DNA from: Bacteroidota bacterium
GTDB lineage: Bacteria; Bacteroidota; Bacteroidia; Bacteroidales; CAIXZF01
Assembly (NCBI GenBank): GCA_022709385.1
Contig: JAKLIX010000004.1
Span: 124,001 to 188,000, forward strand
Length of the DNA stretch: 64,000 bases
Direction of reading: 5' to 3'
This document shows, in pieces, positions 16,816 to 26,028 of the stretch (its first letter is position 1; the number at the start of each line of letters is the position of its first letter). Position numbers and translations under genes: made by a program. The notes below the pieces were generated by a model. It saw only the letters and a program-made list of their open reading frames with translations, ran no database searches and had not been told where the DNA came from.

Positions 16816-16936
16816 CAGTCAGAATTCTGTTCGAAAAGACCCGGCACCCGCCGGAATGTTTGATCCAACGCACAATCCACTGTTTTAACATCATTTTAAG
16901 CAGCTTCCTTTAAGGAAAAATTCAATTAAATACTTC

Positions 16937-18787
16937 ATGTACGACATTCTATCATTGAATGAGAAGAGTCTTCAGGAACTGAAAGATCTCTCAAAAGAGC
17001 TGGGATTAAAGAAGACCGAAAAGCTTGAAAAGCAGGAACTCATTTACCGTATCCTTGACTTCCAGGCGCTGAATCCGAGTCCTGAGGAAATCGCCCGAGA
17101 AAAAAATGCGACCAAGCGGGGTAGAAAGCCTGCCGGACGTCAGAAAAAACCGGACGAGGCTCCCAAATCACGGGAAACAAAACCACCAAAAGAACAACAA
17201 GAGACCAGGGCGGTTGAGCAGCCGGCGGTCCCGAAGCAGGAAAATAAGCCTGCTCCGCAGGTGAAACCAGGATCTGATACCGGCAATTCAGGGCCAAGAC
17301 AGAGCAGGGACAAGCGCAAGCGGACTGACAGGCCGGCAAGTCAGCGGGAGACCGATCCACCGAAACCTAAAGCGTTTGAGGAGCTTACCAACGGACTAAA
17401 TCTTGATCAGGATATGGTCCGTCCGGATGAACCCCTGATGCCCCCGATGCCGGAAACGGAAAAGGAAACATTCATTGAACCCATTAGCAATGAAAATGAA
17501 GCAGAAAATCGCCCTGTTCCGGGTGCATCTGAAGATGCGGAAGTGGCAGCAGCCATTCTGAACGGAAGGGATGCGGGATATCCGCGGAACGATTTCAGGA
17601 ACAAGGGTCCAAGGGATAATAATTTCCGGTTCAGAAACCAGGAAAGGAGGGAGGAACCTGTGAATGAGCTTGACGGTGCCGTGACTGCTGAGGGTGTTCT
17701 CGAAATTATGCCTGACGGTTACGGTTTTTTGCGGTCATCTGACTACAACTACCTGAGTTCCCCTGATGATATTTATGTTTCTCAGTCGCAAATCAAGTTT
17801 TTCGGGATCAAAACCGGCGACTCGGTGAAAGGCAGTATCCGCTTACCCAGGGAAGGGGAGAAGTATTTCCCCCTGCTGAAGGTGGATTCCATCAACGGCC
17901 GTAAACCTGAAGAGGTCAGGGACCGGGTGGCCTTTGATTACCTCACACCGCTCTTCCCTGAAAAGAAATTCACGATCACAGGACATAGTGGATCCACTCT
18001 TTCAACCCGTGTGATCGATATGTTTGCTCCCATCGGTAAAGGCCAGCGTGCGCTTATTGTTGCTCAGCCGAAAACAGGGAAAACCGTACTGCTGAAAGAA
18101 ATTGCCAACGCTATCGCCGCCAACCACCCCGAAGTGTATCTTATCGTACTGTTGATCGATGAAAGACCGGAGGAAGTGACCGATATGCAACGGTCGGTGA
18201 ATGCCGAAGTGATCGCCTCCACCTTCGACGAACCTGCCGACAGGCATGTACGTATCACCAATATTGTCCTTGAGAAAGCCAAACGCCTTACCGAATGCGG
18301 CCACGATGTGGTCATCCTGCTCGATTCCATTACCCGTCTGGCCCGGGCATTCAATACGGTAGCCCCCGCTTCTGGCAAGGTGCTCTCAGGTGGCGTGGAA
18401 TCCAGTGCACTCCAGAAACCCAAGCGTTTCTTCGGCGCCGCCAGACAAATCGAAAACGGCGGCTCACTGACCATCATCGCCACCGCACTGATTGATACCG
18501 GATCGCGTATGGACGAGGTGATCTTCGAGGAATTCAAGGGAACCGGTAACATGGAACTTCAACTCGACAGGAAACTTTCCAACAAACGTATCTGGCCTGC
18601 CATCGATATCGTGGCCTCCAGCACAAGACGCGAAGAACTTCTTATCGATAAGGAAGCCCTGCAACGCATCTGGATTCTCAGGAATCACCTGGCCGATATG
18701 AATCCCCTGGAAGCCATGGAGTTCCTCAAAGAGAGAATGAAATACACCCAAACAAACGAGGAATTCCTGATCTCGATGAATTCCTGA
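16937..18787 (+). CDS. rho: Transcription termination factor Rho with disordered insertion
   Basis: This 616-residue protein is a hexameric RNA-dependent ATPase that ends transcripts. Residues 1-45 are the Rho N-terminal domain ([20 protein letters not shown]). Residues 48-235 are a long K/P/Q/E-rich low-complexity insertion. The RNA-binding domain follows near 240-320 ([20 protein letters not shown]). The ATPase core has Walker A PKTGKT near 378 and the family sequences [22 protein letters not shown] and [21 protein letters not shown]. coli Rho is 419 residues; the extra length is the insertion. In Bacteroides thetaiotaomicron such an insertion is reported to drive condensation of Rho, so this copy may behave alike. 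Confidence 0.96.
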   Translation: MYDILSLNEKSLQELKDLSKELGLKKTEKLEKQELIYRILDFQALNPSPEEIAREKNATKRGRKPAGRQKKPDEAPKSRETKPPKEQQETRAVEQPAVPKQENKPAPQVKPGSDTGNSGPRQSRDKRKRTDRPASQRETDPPKPKAFEELTNGLNLDQDMVRPDEPLMPPMPETEKETFIEPISNENEAENRPVPGASEDAEVAAAILNGRDAGYPRNDFRNKGPRDNNFRFRNQERREEPVNELDGAVTAEGVLEIMPDGYGFLRSSDYNYLSSPDDIYVSQSQIKFFGIKTGDSVKGSIRLPREGEKYFPLLKVDSINGRKPEEVRDRVAFDYLTPLFPEKKFTITGHSGSTLSTRVIDMFAPIGKGQRALIVAQPKTGKTVLLKEIANAIAANHPEVYLIVLLIDERPEEVTDMQRSVNAEVIASTFDEPADRHVRITNIVLEKAKRLTECGHDVVILLDSITRLARAFNTVAPASGKVLSGGVESSALQKPKRFFGAARQIENGGSLTIIATALIDTGSRMDEVIFEEFKGTGNMELQLDRKLSNKRIWPAIDIVASSTRREELLIDKEALQRIWILRNHLADMNPLEAMEFLKERMKYTQTNEEFLISMNS

Positions 18788-18793
18788 GATTCC

Positions 18794-19975
18794 TTACTTC
18801 AGGAACCTGACACTTCCGGACTCAGGATAGAAGCTCACGGATCTGAGCCTTTCAGGCAGACGGTATATCATTCCGAGCTGACTGACGGGATGCAGTCCTT
18901 CATAGAGTACTTCATCTTCCAGAAAAACGCAGATACGAACCATAGCCGCCACCCTGCAGACCAGACCGGCAGAAGGTTTCTTCTTCCTTGTCGTATCCAT
19001 TTCAGGCTCCGATAGCATATCGTCGGCATTCCATTCAACCACAAGAGGAAGACTCCCCGGCTTCGATTCACCGCTAATGCCATGGACAGGGCTGAACCAT
19101 CCCGCAATAAATGAATTATCTTCCCTTTTAGCCGGTATCCAGGAGTTGCGGTAATGGGTCGTCTCTTCCCTGCTCACTCCTGTGAAAAGGTGCATGATGC
19201 CTTCTTCCATGGCGTTCAGTTCCGCGAGCATCATCCTGATGGTTCCTTCGGGATAAGCCACTTCCTGGTAGCCACTGGCGAGGTTCAGCCGGTTTTCCCG
19301 GATGGCTGCGAGCGCTTCTGCAGCCTGACGGGCCTTCTCCCTCGGCGTCCTGACCTTGTCCTCGGGCTTTAAAACCGGTTTCATGACAGGCGGTCCAAGG
19401 GTGCTGTCCGGCATCATTCGTTCCTCCACCGGTTTTTGTTTTAAGTCGGGATTCACCTGGTATAAAAAATCCCTTTTTTTCCCGGCGATGGTCTGTGTTT
19501 CGGCATGCCCATCAATATTTGATTGGTTTTTAATTTTCCCGGCTTTCCCATTTCTCCCGGCATTTATCCCGGACAGAAAACCTTCTTTTGAGAGGGACAC
19601 ACGAAACTCTTTACTGAAAAGACAGTGCCATTTCTTCCTCTTCACAATACGGTATCCATGCGCAGGATCGGGAATCTGTTGTGTACGCAAACTGACGTTG
19701 GTGATACGGTATCCGGCCGCTGCCGCCTGTTCAACCTGGCCTGTGCCGAGGAATTCATCCGCGAATTCCATGTACGGGCCGCTTTCAGCGACTGTTTTTA
19801 CCAGGGTAAAGTCAACCTCCAGCATGGTCATGGGAAGAAAGTAAGGAACGCCGGGCGCGTGCTGTACGACATTACTGTCTGATAATGCGACAACCCTGAT
19901 CTGTCCTGCCATGAACAATGGCATCGACAGCAACAAAAGAAAACAGAACAGCTTTTTATTTCGTGTAGGAAACAT
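18794..19975 (-). CDS. DUF4831 family exported protein
   Basis: This 393-residue protein starts at 19975 with MFPTRNKKLFCFLLLLSMPL, a signal peptide ending near MAGQ. An ATG 51 bp further upstream falls just inside the -7 box and is rejected. The sequence VVQHAPGVPYFLPMTMLEVD after the signal and EGIMHLFTGVSREETTHYRN near residue 270 are typical of DUF4831, a Bacteroidota family without known function. It is convergent with rho, separated by 6 bp. Confidence 0.82.
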   Translation of the reverse strand: MFPTRNKKLFCFLLLLSMPLFMAGQIRVVALSDSNVVQHAPGVPYFLPMTMLEVDFTLVKTVAESGPYMEFADEFLGTGQVEQAAAAGYRITNVSLRTQQIPDPAHGYRIVKRKKWHCLFSKEFRVSLSKEGFLSGINAGRNGKAGKIKNQSNIDGHAETQTIAGKKRDFLYQVNPDLKQKPVEERMMPDSTLGPPVMKPVLKPEDKVRTPREKARQAAEALAAIRENRLNLASGYQEVAYPEGTIRMMLAELNAMEEGIMHLFTGVSREETTHYRNSWIPAKREDNSFIAGWFSPVHGISGESKPGSLPLVVEWNADDMLSEPEMDTTRKKKPSAGLVCRVAAMVRICVFLEDEVLYEGLHPVSQLGMIYRLPERLRSVSFYPESGSVRFLK

Positions 19976-20014
19976 ATCTTTGTTTTTAGAAGTGAAGCAG
20001 GTTTTGCCTTGTGG

Positions 20015-20022
20015 CAAAAGTA
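20015..20022 (-). promoter_or_regulatory. -7 box for the DUF4831 gene
   Basis: CAAAAGTA on the plus strand reads TACTTTTG on the minus strand, matching TAnnTTTG, 40 bp before the chosen start codon. The -33 partner is not clear. Confidence 0.5.
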
Positions 20023-20073
20023 GCAAATCATTGATAAAGTGTAATCAATGAATAGATAAACGTGCCTTGTAGA

Positions 20074-21087
20074 ATGAAAAAAAAGCTGGTTGGCTGGTTT
20101 TGGAGATTACCGGAAGTGCTGCGCGTAGCTTACCGAAGCTTTCCTTTGCTTGTGATCTTGCTGGTTTTATTGTTATCCTGCAGGTTTGGACGTAAGGGTA
20201 GCGGTGAGGGCAGCCAGGCTGAGGAGGGAGAGATCAGCATTTCCGGAGCCTTTGCGCTTTATCCGCTGGCTGTTCGTTGGGCAGAAGCATACATGAAGCT
20301 TTGCCCTGAGGTGCGGATCGATATTTCTGCCGGTGGTGCCGGAAAAGGGATTACTGATGTACTCAATGACATGGTGGAAATCGGGATGGTCTCGCGTAAC
20401 ATGAACCCGGGTGAAATCAGCAGTGGCGCCTTTGCCATTGCGGTTGCCAGGGATGCGGTGCTTCCCACCATAAGCGCTTACAACAGGCAGCTTAACCTGA
20501 TCAGGAGGAAGGGAATGTCAAGGGAAACCTTCCGGAAACTTTACCTTGAGGATAGTTTTATCAGCTGGGGTTCCCTCACCGGAAGCAGCAGCCATAAAAA
20601 AGTGATGGTGTACACCCGCTCAGATGCCTGCGGAGCGGCAGAAACATGGGCTGAATTCCTAGGGACCAACCAGGAATCGCTTTACGGTGTGGGTGTTTTT
20701 GGTGATCCCGGTATCGCCGACGCCGTGAAATCGGATGAATACGGCATTGGGTATAATAACCTGATTTATATTTATGATCTTGGTAATCGACTTAAATACA
20801 ATGGTTTGGATGTTATCCCGCTGGATTTTAACGCAAATGGGATTATCGATCCGGAAGAAGACTTCTATGAAACGATTGATCAGTTTCTGGCTGCCGTTGA
20901 AGCTGGCAGATTTCCCTCACCCCCCGCGAGGGATTTGTATTTTGTCACGAATGGCAGGCCGGACGATCCTGTACTGACGGGTTTTTTAAAGTGGATTCTG
21001 ACTGAAGGCCAGCACCTTGTGCATGAAAGCGGTTATATCCCGCTGAATCATGAAGAAATTGAAAATGAACTCAATAAACTGCGATAA
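20074..21087 (+). CDS. pstS: Phosphate ABC transporter substrate-binding lipoprotein
   Basis: This 337-residue protein starts at the ATG at 20074 (MKKKLVGWFWRLP); a GTG 12 bp upstream is possible but less likely. A hydrophobic segment ends in the lipobox LLLSC, so it should be a lipoprotein facing the periplasm. The phosphate-binding PstS signatures are ISISGAFALYPLAVRWAEAY, DISAGGAGKGITDVLNDMVE and VYTRSDACGAAETWAEFLG. It delivers phosphate to PstCA. It heads the pstSCAB operon, 3 bp ahead of pstC. Confidence 0.92.
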   Translation: MKKKLVGWFWRLPEVLRVAYRSFPLLVILLVLLLSCRFGRKGSGEGSQAEEGEISISGAFALYPLAVRWAEAYMKLCPEVRIDISAGGAGKGITDVLNDMVEIGMVSRNMNPGEISSGAFAIAVARDAVLPTISAYNRQLNLIRRKGMSRETFRKLYLEDSFISWGSLTGSSSHKKVMVYTRSDACGAAETWAEFLGTNQESLYGVGVFGDPGIADAVKSDEYGIGYNNLIYIYDLGNRLKYNGLDVIPLDFNANGIIDPEEDFYETIDQFLAAVEAGRFPSPPARDLYFVTNGRPDDPVLTGFLKWILTEGQHLVHESGYIPLNHEEIENELNKLR

Positions 21088-21090
21088 TCC

Positions 21091-21990
21091 ATGGGTGTAT
21101 TTTACCTGAAACGGCACCTGAGAAGTAAAATCCATCATGGCTGGATGCTGGTCTGTCTTGTGCTGGTGCTGCTCATGCCGCTGATCATTGGATTCGGCTT
21201 GACGTTCAAATCGGGCATGCTCTTTCAGGAACGTTCCCTTGGTGAATTATTGTTTACAACCGACTGGCGACCGGTAGCGGGAAAATTCGGCCTGCTGCCC
21301 TTCATCCTCAGTTCGCTCTGGGTTACCATCCTTGCCATCCTCATCGCCGCGCCCATCTGCCTGCTGACGGCCATTCACCTGACACAGTATGCAAAGAAAT
21401 GGGTATTGAAACTCATGCATCCCGTCATCGATATCCTGGCAGGCATCCCATCGGTAATCTTCGGGGTTTGGGGTATTCTGATCATCGTTCCGCTGGTTTC
21501 ACGCTATATCGCCCCGGTGTTCGACAAACATGTGACGGGATTCAGCATCCTGAGCGGGGCCATTGTCCTGGCAGTCATGATCATCCCCTTCATTCTGAAT
21601 ATCCTCATCGAAGTGTTCAGGGCTTTACCCGACGAACTCACGGAAGCAAGCCTGTCACTGGGCGCCAGTAAGTGGCAGACCATTAAATATGTGCTGGTAA
21701 AAAGGGCATTTCCGGCTATCGTATCAGCTTTCGGACTCGGTCTTTCGCGCGCATTCGGTGAAACCATCGCCATCCTGATGGTGGTCGGGAATGTTCCCCG
21801 CATGCCCACCGGTGTTTTTCAGCCCGGGTACCCTTTACCGGCACTGATTGCCAATAATTACGGTGAGATGATGTCGGTACCCCTGTACGATGCCGTGCTG
21901 ATGTTTGCCGCCCTGGTCCTTTTCATCATTGTGACCCTGTTTAACCTCACATCCAGGATGGCCATCATCCGGCTGGAAAGAAACCAATAA
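21091..21990 (+). CDS. pstC: Phosphate ABC transporter permease PstC
   Basis: This 299-residue inner-membrane permease has about six spans. The EAA-type loop that contacts the ATPase is visible as LPDELTEASLSLGASKWQTI near residue 180, followed by SRAFGETIAILMVVGN, a typical PstC sequence. It pairs with PstA to form the channel. pstA begins 7 bp after its stop. Confidence 0.93.
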   Translation: MGVFYLKRHLRSKIHHGWMLVCLVLVLLMPLIIGFGLTFKSGMLFQERSLGELLFTTDWRPVAGKFGLLPFILSSLWVTILAILIAAPICLLTAIHLTQYAKKWVLKLMHPVIDILAGIPSVIFGVWGILIIVPLVSRYIAPVFDKHVTGFSILSGAIVLAVMIIPFILNILIEVFRALPDELTEASLSLGASKWQTIKYVLVKRAFPAIVSAFGLGLSRAFGETIAILMVVGNVPRMPTGVFQPGYPLPALIANNYGEMMSVPLYDAVLMFAALVLFIIVTLFNLTSRMAIIRLERNQ

Positions 21991-21997
21991 TAAAGCA

Positions 21998-22861
21998 ATG
22001 ACAGACAGAAGAATAAGGATCATTGAGGAAGGTTTTGCCAGGGTGCTGATGTTTTTATCCACTTCCACCATCGTCCTGGTTCTGTTACTGATTGTCATCA
22101 GCATCCTGGTCAGGGGCCTGCCGGCCATTTCCTGGGAGATGTTGTCGCAAACCCCCAGGGGTGGGTTCTATTTCGGGAAAGAAGGCGGCATTCTGAATGC
22201 CATAGTGGGTTCGGCATACCTGGCCGGAGGTTCAACCCTCCTTGCCCTGGTGGTCAGCCTGCCGGTGGCCCTGTATATGAACGTTCATTTGGTGAAGCGG
22301 GTAAAACTGGTCAATACCATCCGTTTTCTGCTGGATTTGCTCTGGGGCATACCCTCCATCGTGTACGGCGCCTTCGGATTTGCAGTCATGGTTTTTCTCG
22401 GCTTACGAACTTCACTCCTGGCCGGTATCATCACTGTCACTTTCTTCATTATTCCGATCATGATCCGGGCCATGGACGAGCTGTTTAAAACCGTACCGCG
22501 GGGTCTGCTCGAAGCCTCCTTTTCCCTTGGTGCCACCAGAAGTGAAACAGCTTACAGGATCTTTCTCCGGCAGGGATTGTCGGGTGTGGTCACCGCCATC
22601 TTGCTGGCATTTGGCAGGGCGATCGGGGATGCTGCTTCTGTCCTGTTTACCACAGGCTATACAGATCATATTCCTTCTTCCCTCGGCCAGCCTACGGCAA
22701 CCCTGCCACTGGCAATCTTTTTTCAGCTATCTTCGCCCATACAGGAAGTGCAGCAAAGAGCCTACGCCTCAGCCTTTATCCTTACCTGTATTATATTGAT
22801 AATTAGCGTATTGGCGAGAATTTTTGAGCGCAGGTATCATAAAAACAGGATTAGGTTTTGA
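21998..22861 (+). CDS. pstA: Phosphate ABC transporter permease PstA
   Basis: This 287-residue permease has six predicted spans. The EAA loop is TVPRGLLEASFSLGATRSET near residue 165. ISWEMLSQTPRGGFYFGKEG near residue 45 and GGILNAIVGSAYLAGG are PstA signatures. The stop codon overlaps the TTG start of pstB, so translation is likely coupled. Confidence 0.93.
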   Translation: MTDRRIRIIEEGFARVLMFLSTSTIVLVLLLIVISILVRGLPAISWEMLSQTPRGGFYFGKEGGILNAIVGSAYLAGGSTLLALVVSLPVALYMNVHLVKRVKLVNTIRFLLDLLWGIPSIVYGAFGFAVMVFLGLRTSLLAGIITVTFFIIPIMIRAMDELFKTVPRGLLEASFSLGATRSETAYRIFLRQGLSGVVTAILLAFGRAIGDAASVLFTTGYTDHIPSSLGQPTATLPLAIFFQLSSPIQEVQQRAYASAFILTCIILIISVLARIFERRYHKNRIRF

Positions 22862-23619
22862 AAGCATCCGGACCGAAAATAAGGATCAGCCACCTCTCCA
22901 TTACCATTGGGGGAAAAGCGGTATTGAAGGATATCAACCTTCAGATACCGGAGCATCAGATCACAGTGATCCTGGGACCATCCGGCTGTGGAAAAACAAC
23001 CTTGCTTAAAAGTCTGAACCGCCTGATCGACCTGAATCATCAGGCGAAGGCAGAAGGTGAGATATTTATTGACGGGCAGGAAATACTGCACGACACCCGG
23101 GATGTTACGAAGATCAGAAAAAAGATGGGTTTGTTGTCGCAGCGGCCCTATCCCTTGCCAATGAACATATACAACAACATCGCATTTGGTCTGAGGATCT
23201 CCGGTCGTAAACAGAAAAGGATCCTTGACAGGCGTGTGGAGCATTATTTGAGGCTGGCGCATTTATGGGAAGAGGTTTGCGACAGATTAAGGGACCCTGC
23301 TTCCGCTTTGTCCATCGGGCAGCAGCAGCGTCTGTGTCTGGCACGCGGACTGGCCGTCGACCCTGACATCATTCTGGCTGATGAGCCCACTTCTGCACTG
23401 GATCCGGTTTCCAGCAAGATCATTGAAGACCTCTTCAGAGAAATGAAGAAGCAGTATACCATTATCCTGGTAACCCATGTCCTGAGGCAGGCCATCAGGT
23501 TGGCTGATCATGTGGTTTTTATGTCGGAAGGGGAAGTGGTGGAACAGGGAAGTCCTCAAAACCTGTTCAGTAATCCGCAAACAGCGCAATTACGGGCTTA
23601 CCTGACGGAAGGAAACTAA
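22858..23619 (+). CDS. pstB: Phosphate ABC transporter ATPase PstB
   Basis: This 253-residue ABC ATPase has Walker A GPSGCGKTT near residue 40, Q-loop LLSQRPYPLPMNIYNNIAFG near 93, the signature LSIGQQQRLCLARGL near 148, and Walker B ILADEPTSALDP. The start is a TTG overlapping the pstA stop; no ATG is available before the conserved ISHLSITIGGKAVLKDI. No phoU follows, which is unusual: the next element is a 50-bp palindrome and then a convergent gene. Confidence 0.93.
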   Translation: MKASGPKIRISHLSITIGGKAVLKDINLQIPEHQITVILGPSGCGKTTLLKSLNRLIDLNHQAKAEGEIFIDGQEILHDTRDVTKIRKKMGLLSQRPYPLPMNIYNNIAFGLRISGRKQKRILDRRVEHYLRLAHLWEEVCDRLRDPASALSIGQQQRLCLARGLAVDPDIILADEPTSALDPVSSKIIEDLFREMKKQYTIILVTHVLRQAIRLADHVVFMSEGEVVEQGSPQNLFSNPQTAQLRAYLTEGN

Positions 23620-23620
23620 T

Positions 23621-23670
23621 TGGGATGTCATCCTGGCGTTGATTTAAATCAACGCCAGGATGACATCCCA
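23621..23670. repeat. 50-bp perfect palindrome
   Basis: Positions 23621-23645 (starting TGGGATGTCATCCTGG) and 23646-23670 are exact reverse complements with no spacer, giving a 25-bp stem. It starts 1 bp after the pstB stop and ends 3 bp before the stop codon of the convergent glnN. It could stop transcription from both sides, but lacks a T-run. A 34-base relative is at 58081-58114. Confidence 0.9.
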
Positions 23671-23673
23671 GGT

Positions 23674-25863
23674 TCAGCTGAACAGCAGTTCCCTGTATTT
23701 CGGCAAAGGCCACAACTCATCATCTACCAGCAATTCCAACTTGTCCACATGCTTCCGGATGATATCAAAATGAGGAAGCACCAGGGCTTTGTATGCATTG
23801 GCTTTTTCAGCGCTGTCGGTGATCAGGTTGGCCTTTTTCCGTTCTCCTATCATCAGGTTCACATTGGTTTTAATCTCCATAATATGATCTGAAATGTCTT
23901 TAATGGTTTGTACCTGGTGGTTTGACAACCTGCTGAAGGTTTTCGCATCCAATACCTCTTGCAGTCCCTTGACATTTTCGATCAGGCGGTTCTGGTATCG
24001 TATGGCCACTGGGATGAGGTGGTTTGTGGCCAGATCCCCCATCACCCTTGCTTCTATTTGTATTCTCAGGGTGTATTGTTCATAACGGATGTCTTGCCTG
24101 GCTTTTAACTCCCTTGCACTGAGTACGTGATATTTTTCGAACAGCTCAATGACCGGGGCATGGGTAAATACAGCGACTGCTTCGGGAGTTGTCCGGAGGT
24201 TCGGCAATCCCCTGGCGGCCGACTGCCGGATCCAGGTTTCGCTGTAGTTGTTTCCTTCATACCTGATATCACGGGAAGAAGTGATAAACTGTCTGAGAAT
24301 CTCGATGATGGCCATCTCCCTGTTCGAAGATTTTTTGGTCAGGGCAGTCACCTGCTCAGCAAAGGCATGCAGCTGATCGGCAACCATCAGGTTCAGAGCG
24401 ATCATTGGCATGGCACAGTTTGCGGAAGAACCGACTGCCCTGAATTCGAACTTATTACCGGTAAAAGCGAAAGGGGAGGTTCTGTTCCTGTCGGTATTAT
24501 CCTGCAGGATTTCAGGTATTTTCGGAAGGTTGATCTGCAATTTTCCATTCGCCTTGTTCTGCCGGAGAGAAAGTCCGGCTGTCGATTTTTCTATCTTATC
24601 CAGGGTTTTGGAGAGCTGACTGCCGATAAAAGCTGAGATGATTGCAGGGGGAGCCTCATGCCCGCCCAGACGCAGGTCGTTACCTGCCGAAGCAATGGAG
24701 GCCCGTAATAATGCCGAATGTTCACGGAGCGCTTTCAGAATACTCACCAGAAACACCAGAAAACGAAGGTTTTCATGCGGTGTTTTCCCGGGCGAAAGCA
24801 GGTTGTCGCCTTTACTGCTCATCAGCGACCAGTTGTTATGCTTGCCGGAACCATTCACGTTGGCAAAGGGTTTTTCGTGCAGCAGAATGGTCAGATCATG
24901 CTTGCGGGCAAGCTTCTCCATCAAAACCATCAGCAGCTGGTTGTGGTCGACCGCCAGGTTTACTTCCTCAAATACCGGTGCACATTCAAACTGGTTGGGA
25001 GCCACCTCGTTATGTCGCGTTTTCAATGGGATCCCCAAACGGTGGGCTTCATATTCGAGGTGCTTCATAAAAGCGGCTGCACGGGAGGGGATGACACCGA
25101 AATAATGATCAGCCAGTTGCTGGTCTTTTGCGGAGGCATGACCAAAAAGAGTTCGACCGGTCAGTACCAGGTCGGGACGTGCCCGGTAAAGGCCGGTATC
25201 GATCAGAAAATATTCCTGTTCCCAGCCCAGGGTAGCCGTTACCTTGTCAAGGTCGGGATCGAACAATTTGCAGATCCGGGTGGCAGCATCATTTAAAACA
25301 TGAATGGTCCGGAGCAGGGGTGTTTTGGTGTCCAGTGCTTCCCCGTTATAAGAAATGAAAATCGTGGGTATGCAAAGGGTGTTCTCAAGAATAAATGCCG
25401 GTGATGTCGGGTCCCAGGCAGTATAACCCCTGGCTTCGAAGGTATTTCTTATTCCGCCGGAGGGAAAACTGGATGCATCGGGTTCCTGCTGGACCAAGGC
25501 ACTGCTGCCGAAGCGTTCAATGGCCTTCCCTTCCTCCGCAGGATGCAGAAAGGCGTCATGCTTCTCCGCCGTCGCCCCGGTGAGGGGGTGAAACCAGTGC
25601 GTATAATGAGTGGCTCCCTTCGAAATGGCCCAAGCTTTCATGCCTGCTGCCACCTGGTCGGCCGTCCTGTGGTCAATCCGGACCTCACTGTCAATGGCCG
25701 CCATCAGTTTGTCGTATGTCTCTTCCGGAAGGAATTGACGCATCAGGCCCCGGTGGAAGGTCATCTCGCCGAAATAGGCAGAGGCCGGATGATTTGCAAT
25801 AAAACCTGGATTCTCTGTTCTGGCCATCGATGCAGTTAAAGCTCTAAACCGGAGATTGCTCAT
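23674..25863 (-). CDS. glnN: Type III glutamine synthetase (GlnN)
   Basis: This 729-residue enzyme makes glutamine from glutamate, ammonia and ATP and is the class III form typical of Bacteroidota and cyanobacteria. It is much longer than GSI (about 470). Family sequences include SKGATHYTHWFHPLTGATAE near residue 75, GWEQEYFLIDTGLYRARPDL near 215, RHNEVAPNQFECAPVFEEVN near 285, HEKPFANVNGSGKHNNWSL near 325, and GGHEAPPAIISAFIGSQL near 400. All of the catalytic core appears present. It is a single gene, convergent with pstB. Confidence 0.96.
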   Translation of the reverse strand: MSNLRFRALTASMARTENPGFIANHPASAYFGEMTFHRGLMRQFLPEETYDKLMAAIDSEVRIDHRTADQVAAGMKAWAISKGATHYTHWFHPLTGATAEKHDAFLHPAEEGKAIERFGSSALVQQEPDASSFPSGGIRNTFEARGYTAWDPTSPAFILENTLCIPTIFISYNGEALDTKTPLLRTIHVLNDAATRICKLFDPDLDKVTATLGWEQEYFLIDTGLYRARPDLVLTGRTLFGHASAKDQQLADHYFGVIPSRAAAFMKHLEYEAHRLGIPLKTRHNEVAPNQFECAPVFEEVNLAVDHNQLLMVLMEKLARKHDLTILLHEKPFANVNGSGKHNNWSLMSSKGDNLLSPGKTPHENLRFLVFLVSILKALREHSALLRASIASAGNDLRLGGHEAPPAIISAFIGSQLSKTLDKIEKSTAGLSLRQNKANGKLQINLPKIPEILQDNTDRNRTSPFAFTGNKFEFRAVGSSANCAMPMIALNLMVADQLHAFAEQVTALTKKSSNREMAIIEILRQFITSSRDIRYEGNNYSETWIRQSAARGLPNLRTTPEAVAVFTHAPVIELFEKYHVLSARELKARQDIRYEQYTLRIQIEARVMGDLATNHLIPVAIRYQNRLIENVKGLQEVLDAKTFSRLSNHQVQTIKDISDHIMEIKTNVNLMIGERKKANLITDSAEKANAYKALVLPHFDIIRKHVDKLELLVDDELWPLPKYRELLFS

Positions 25864-26028
25864 AGCGGTGATTGATTCGTGTATTTTTCAGGATAACGAA
25901 TGTGATTCAATGAATGTTCATAAATGTTGAAAGATAAATTGCTTTTCTGAACAAAGAATAAAAATTAATTATAATTTGATTTTTAATATCTTTACGATTG
26001 TCGAAGCGATAATTATAATTCATTTATT

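Noticed and set aside
23621..23670. Ordinary rho-independent terminator
   Set aside because: The stem is much longer than needed, the loop is absent and no T-run follows on either strand. It is listed as a repeat instead, without excluding an effect on transcription.
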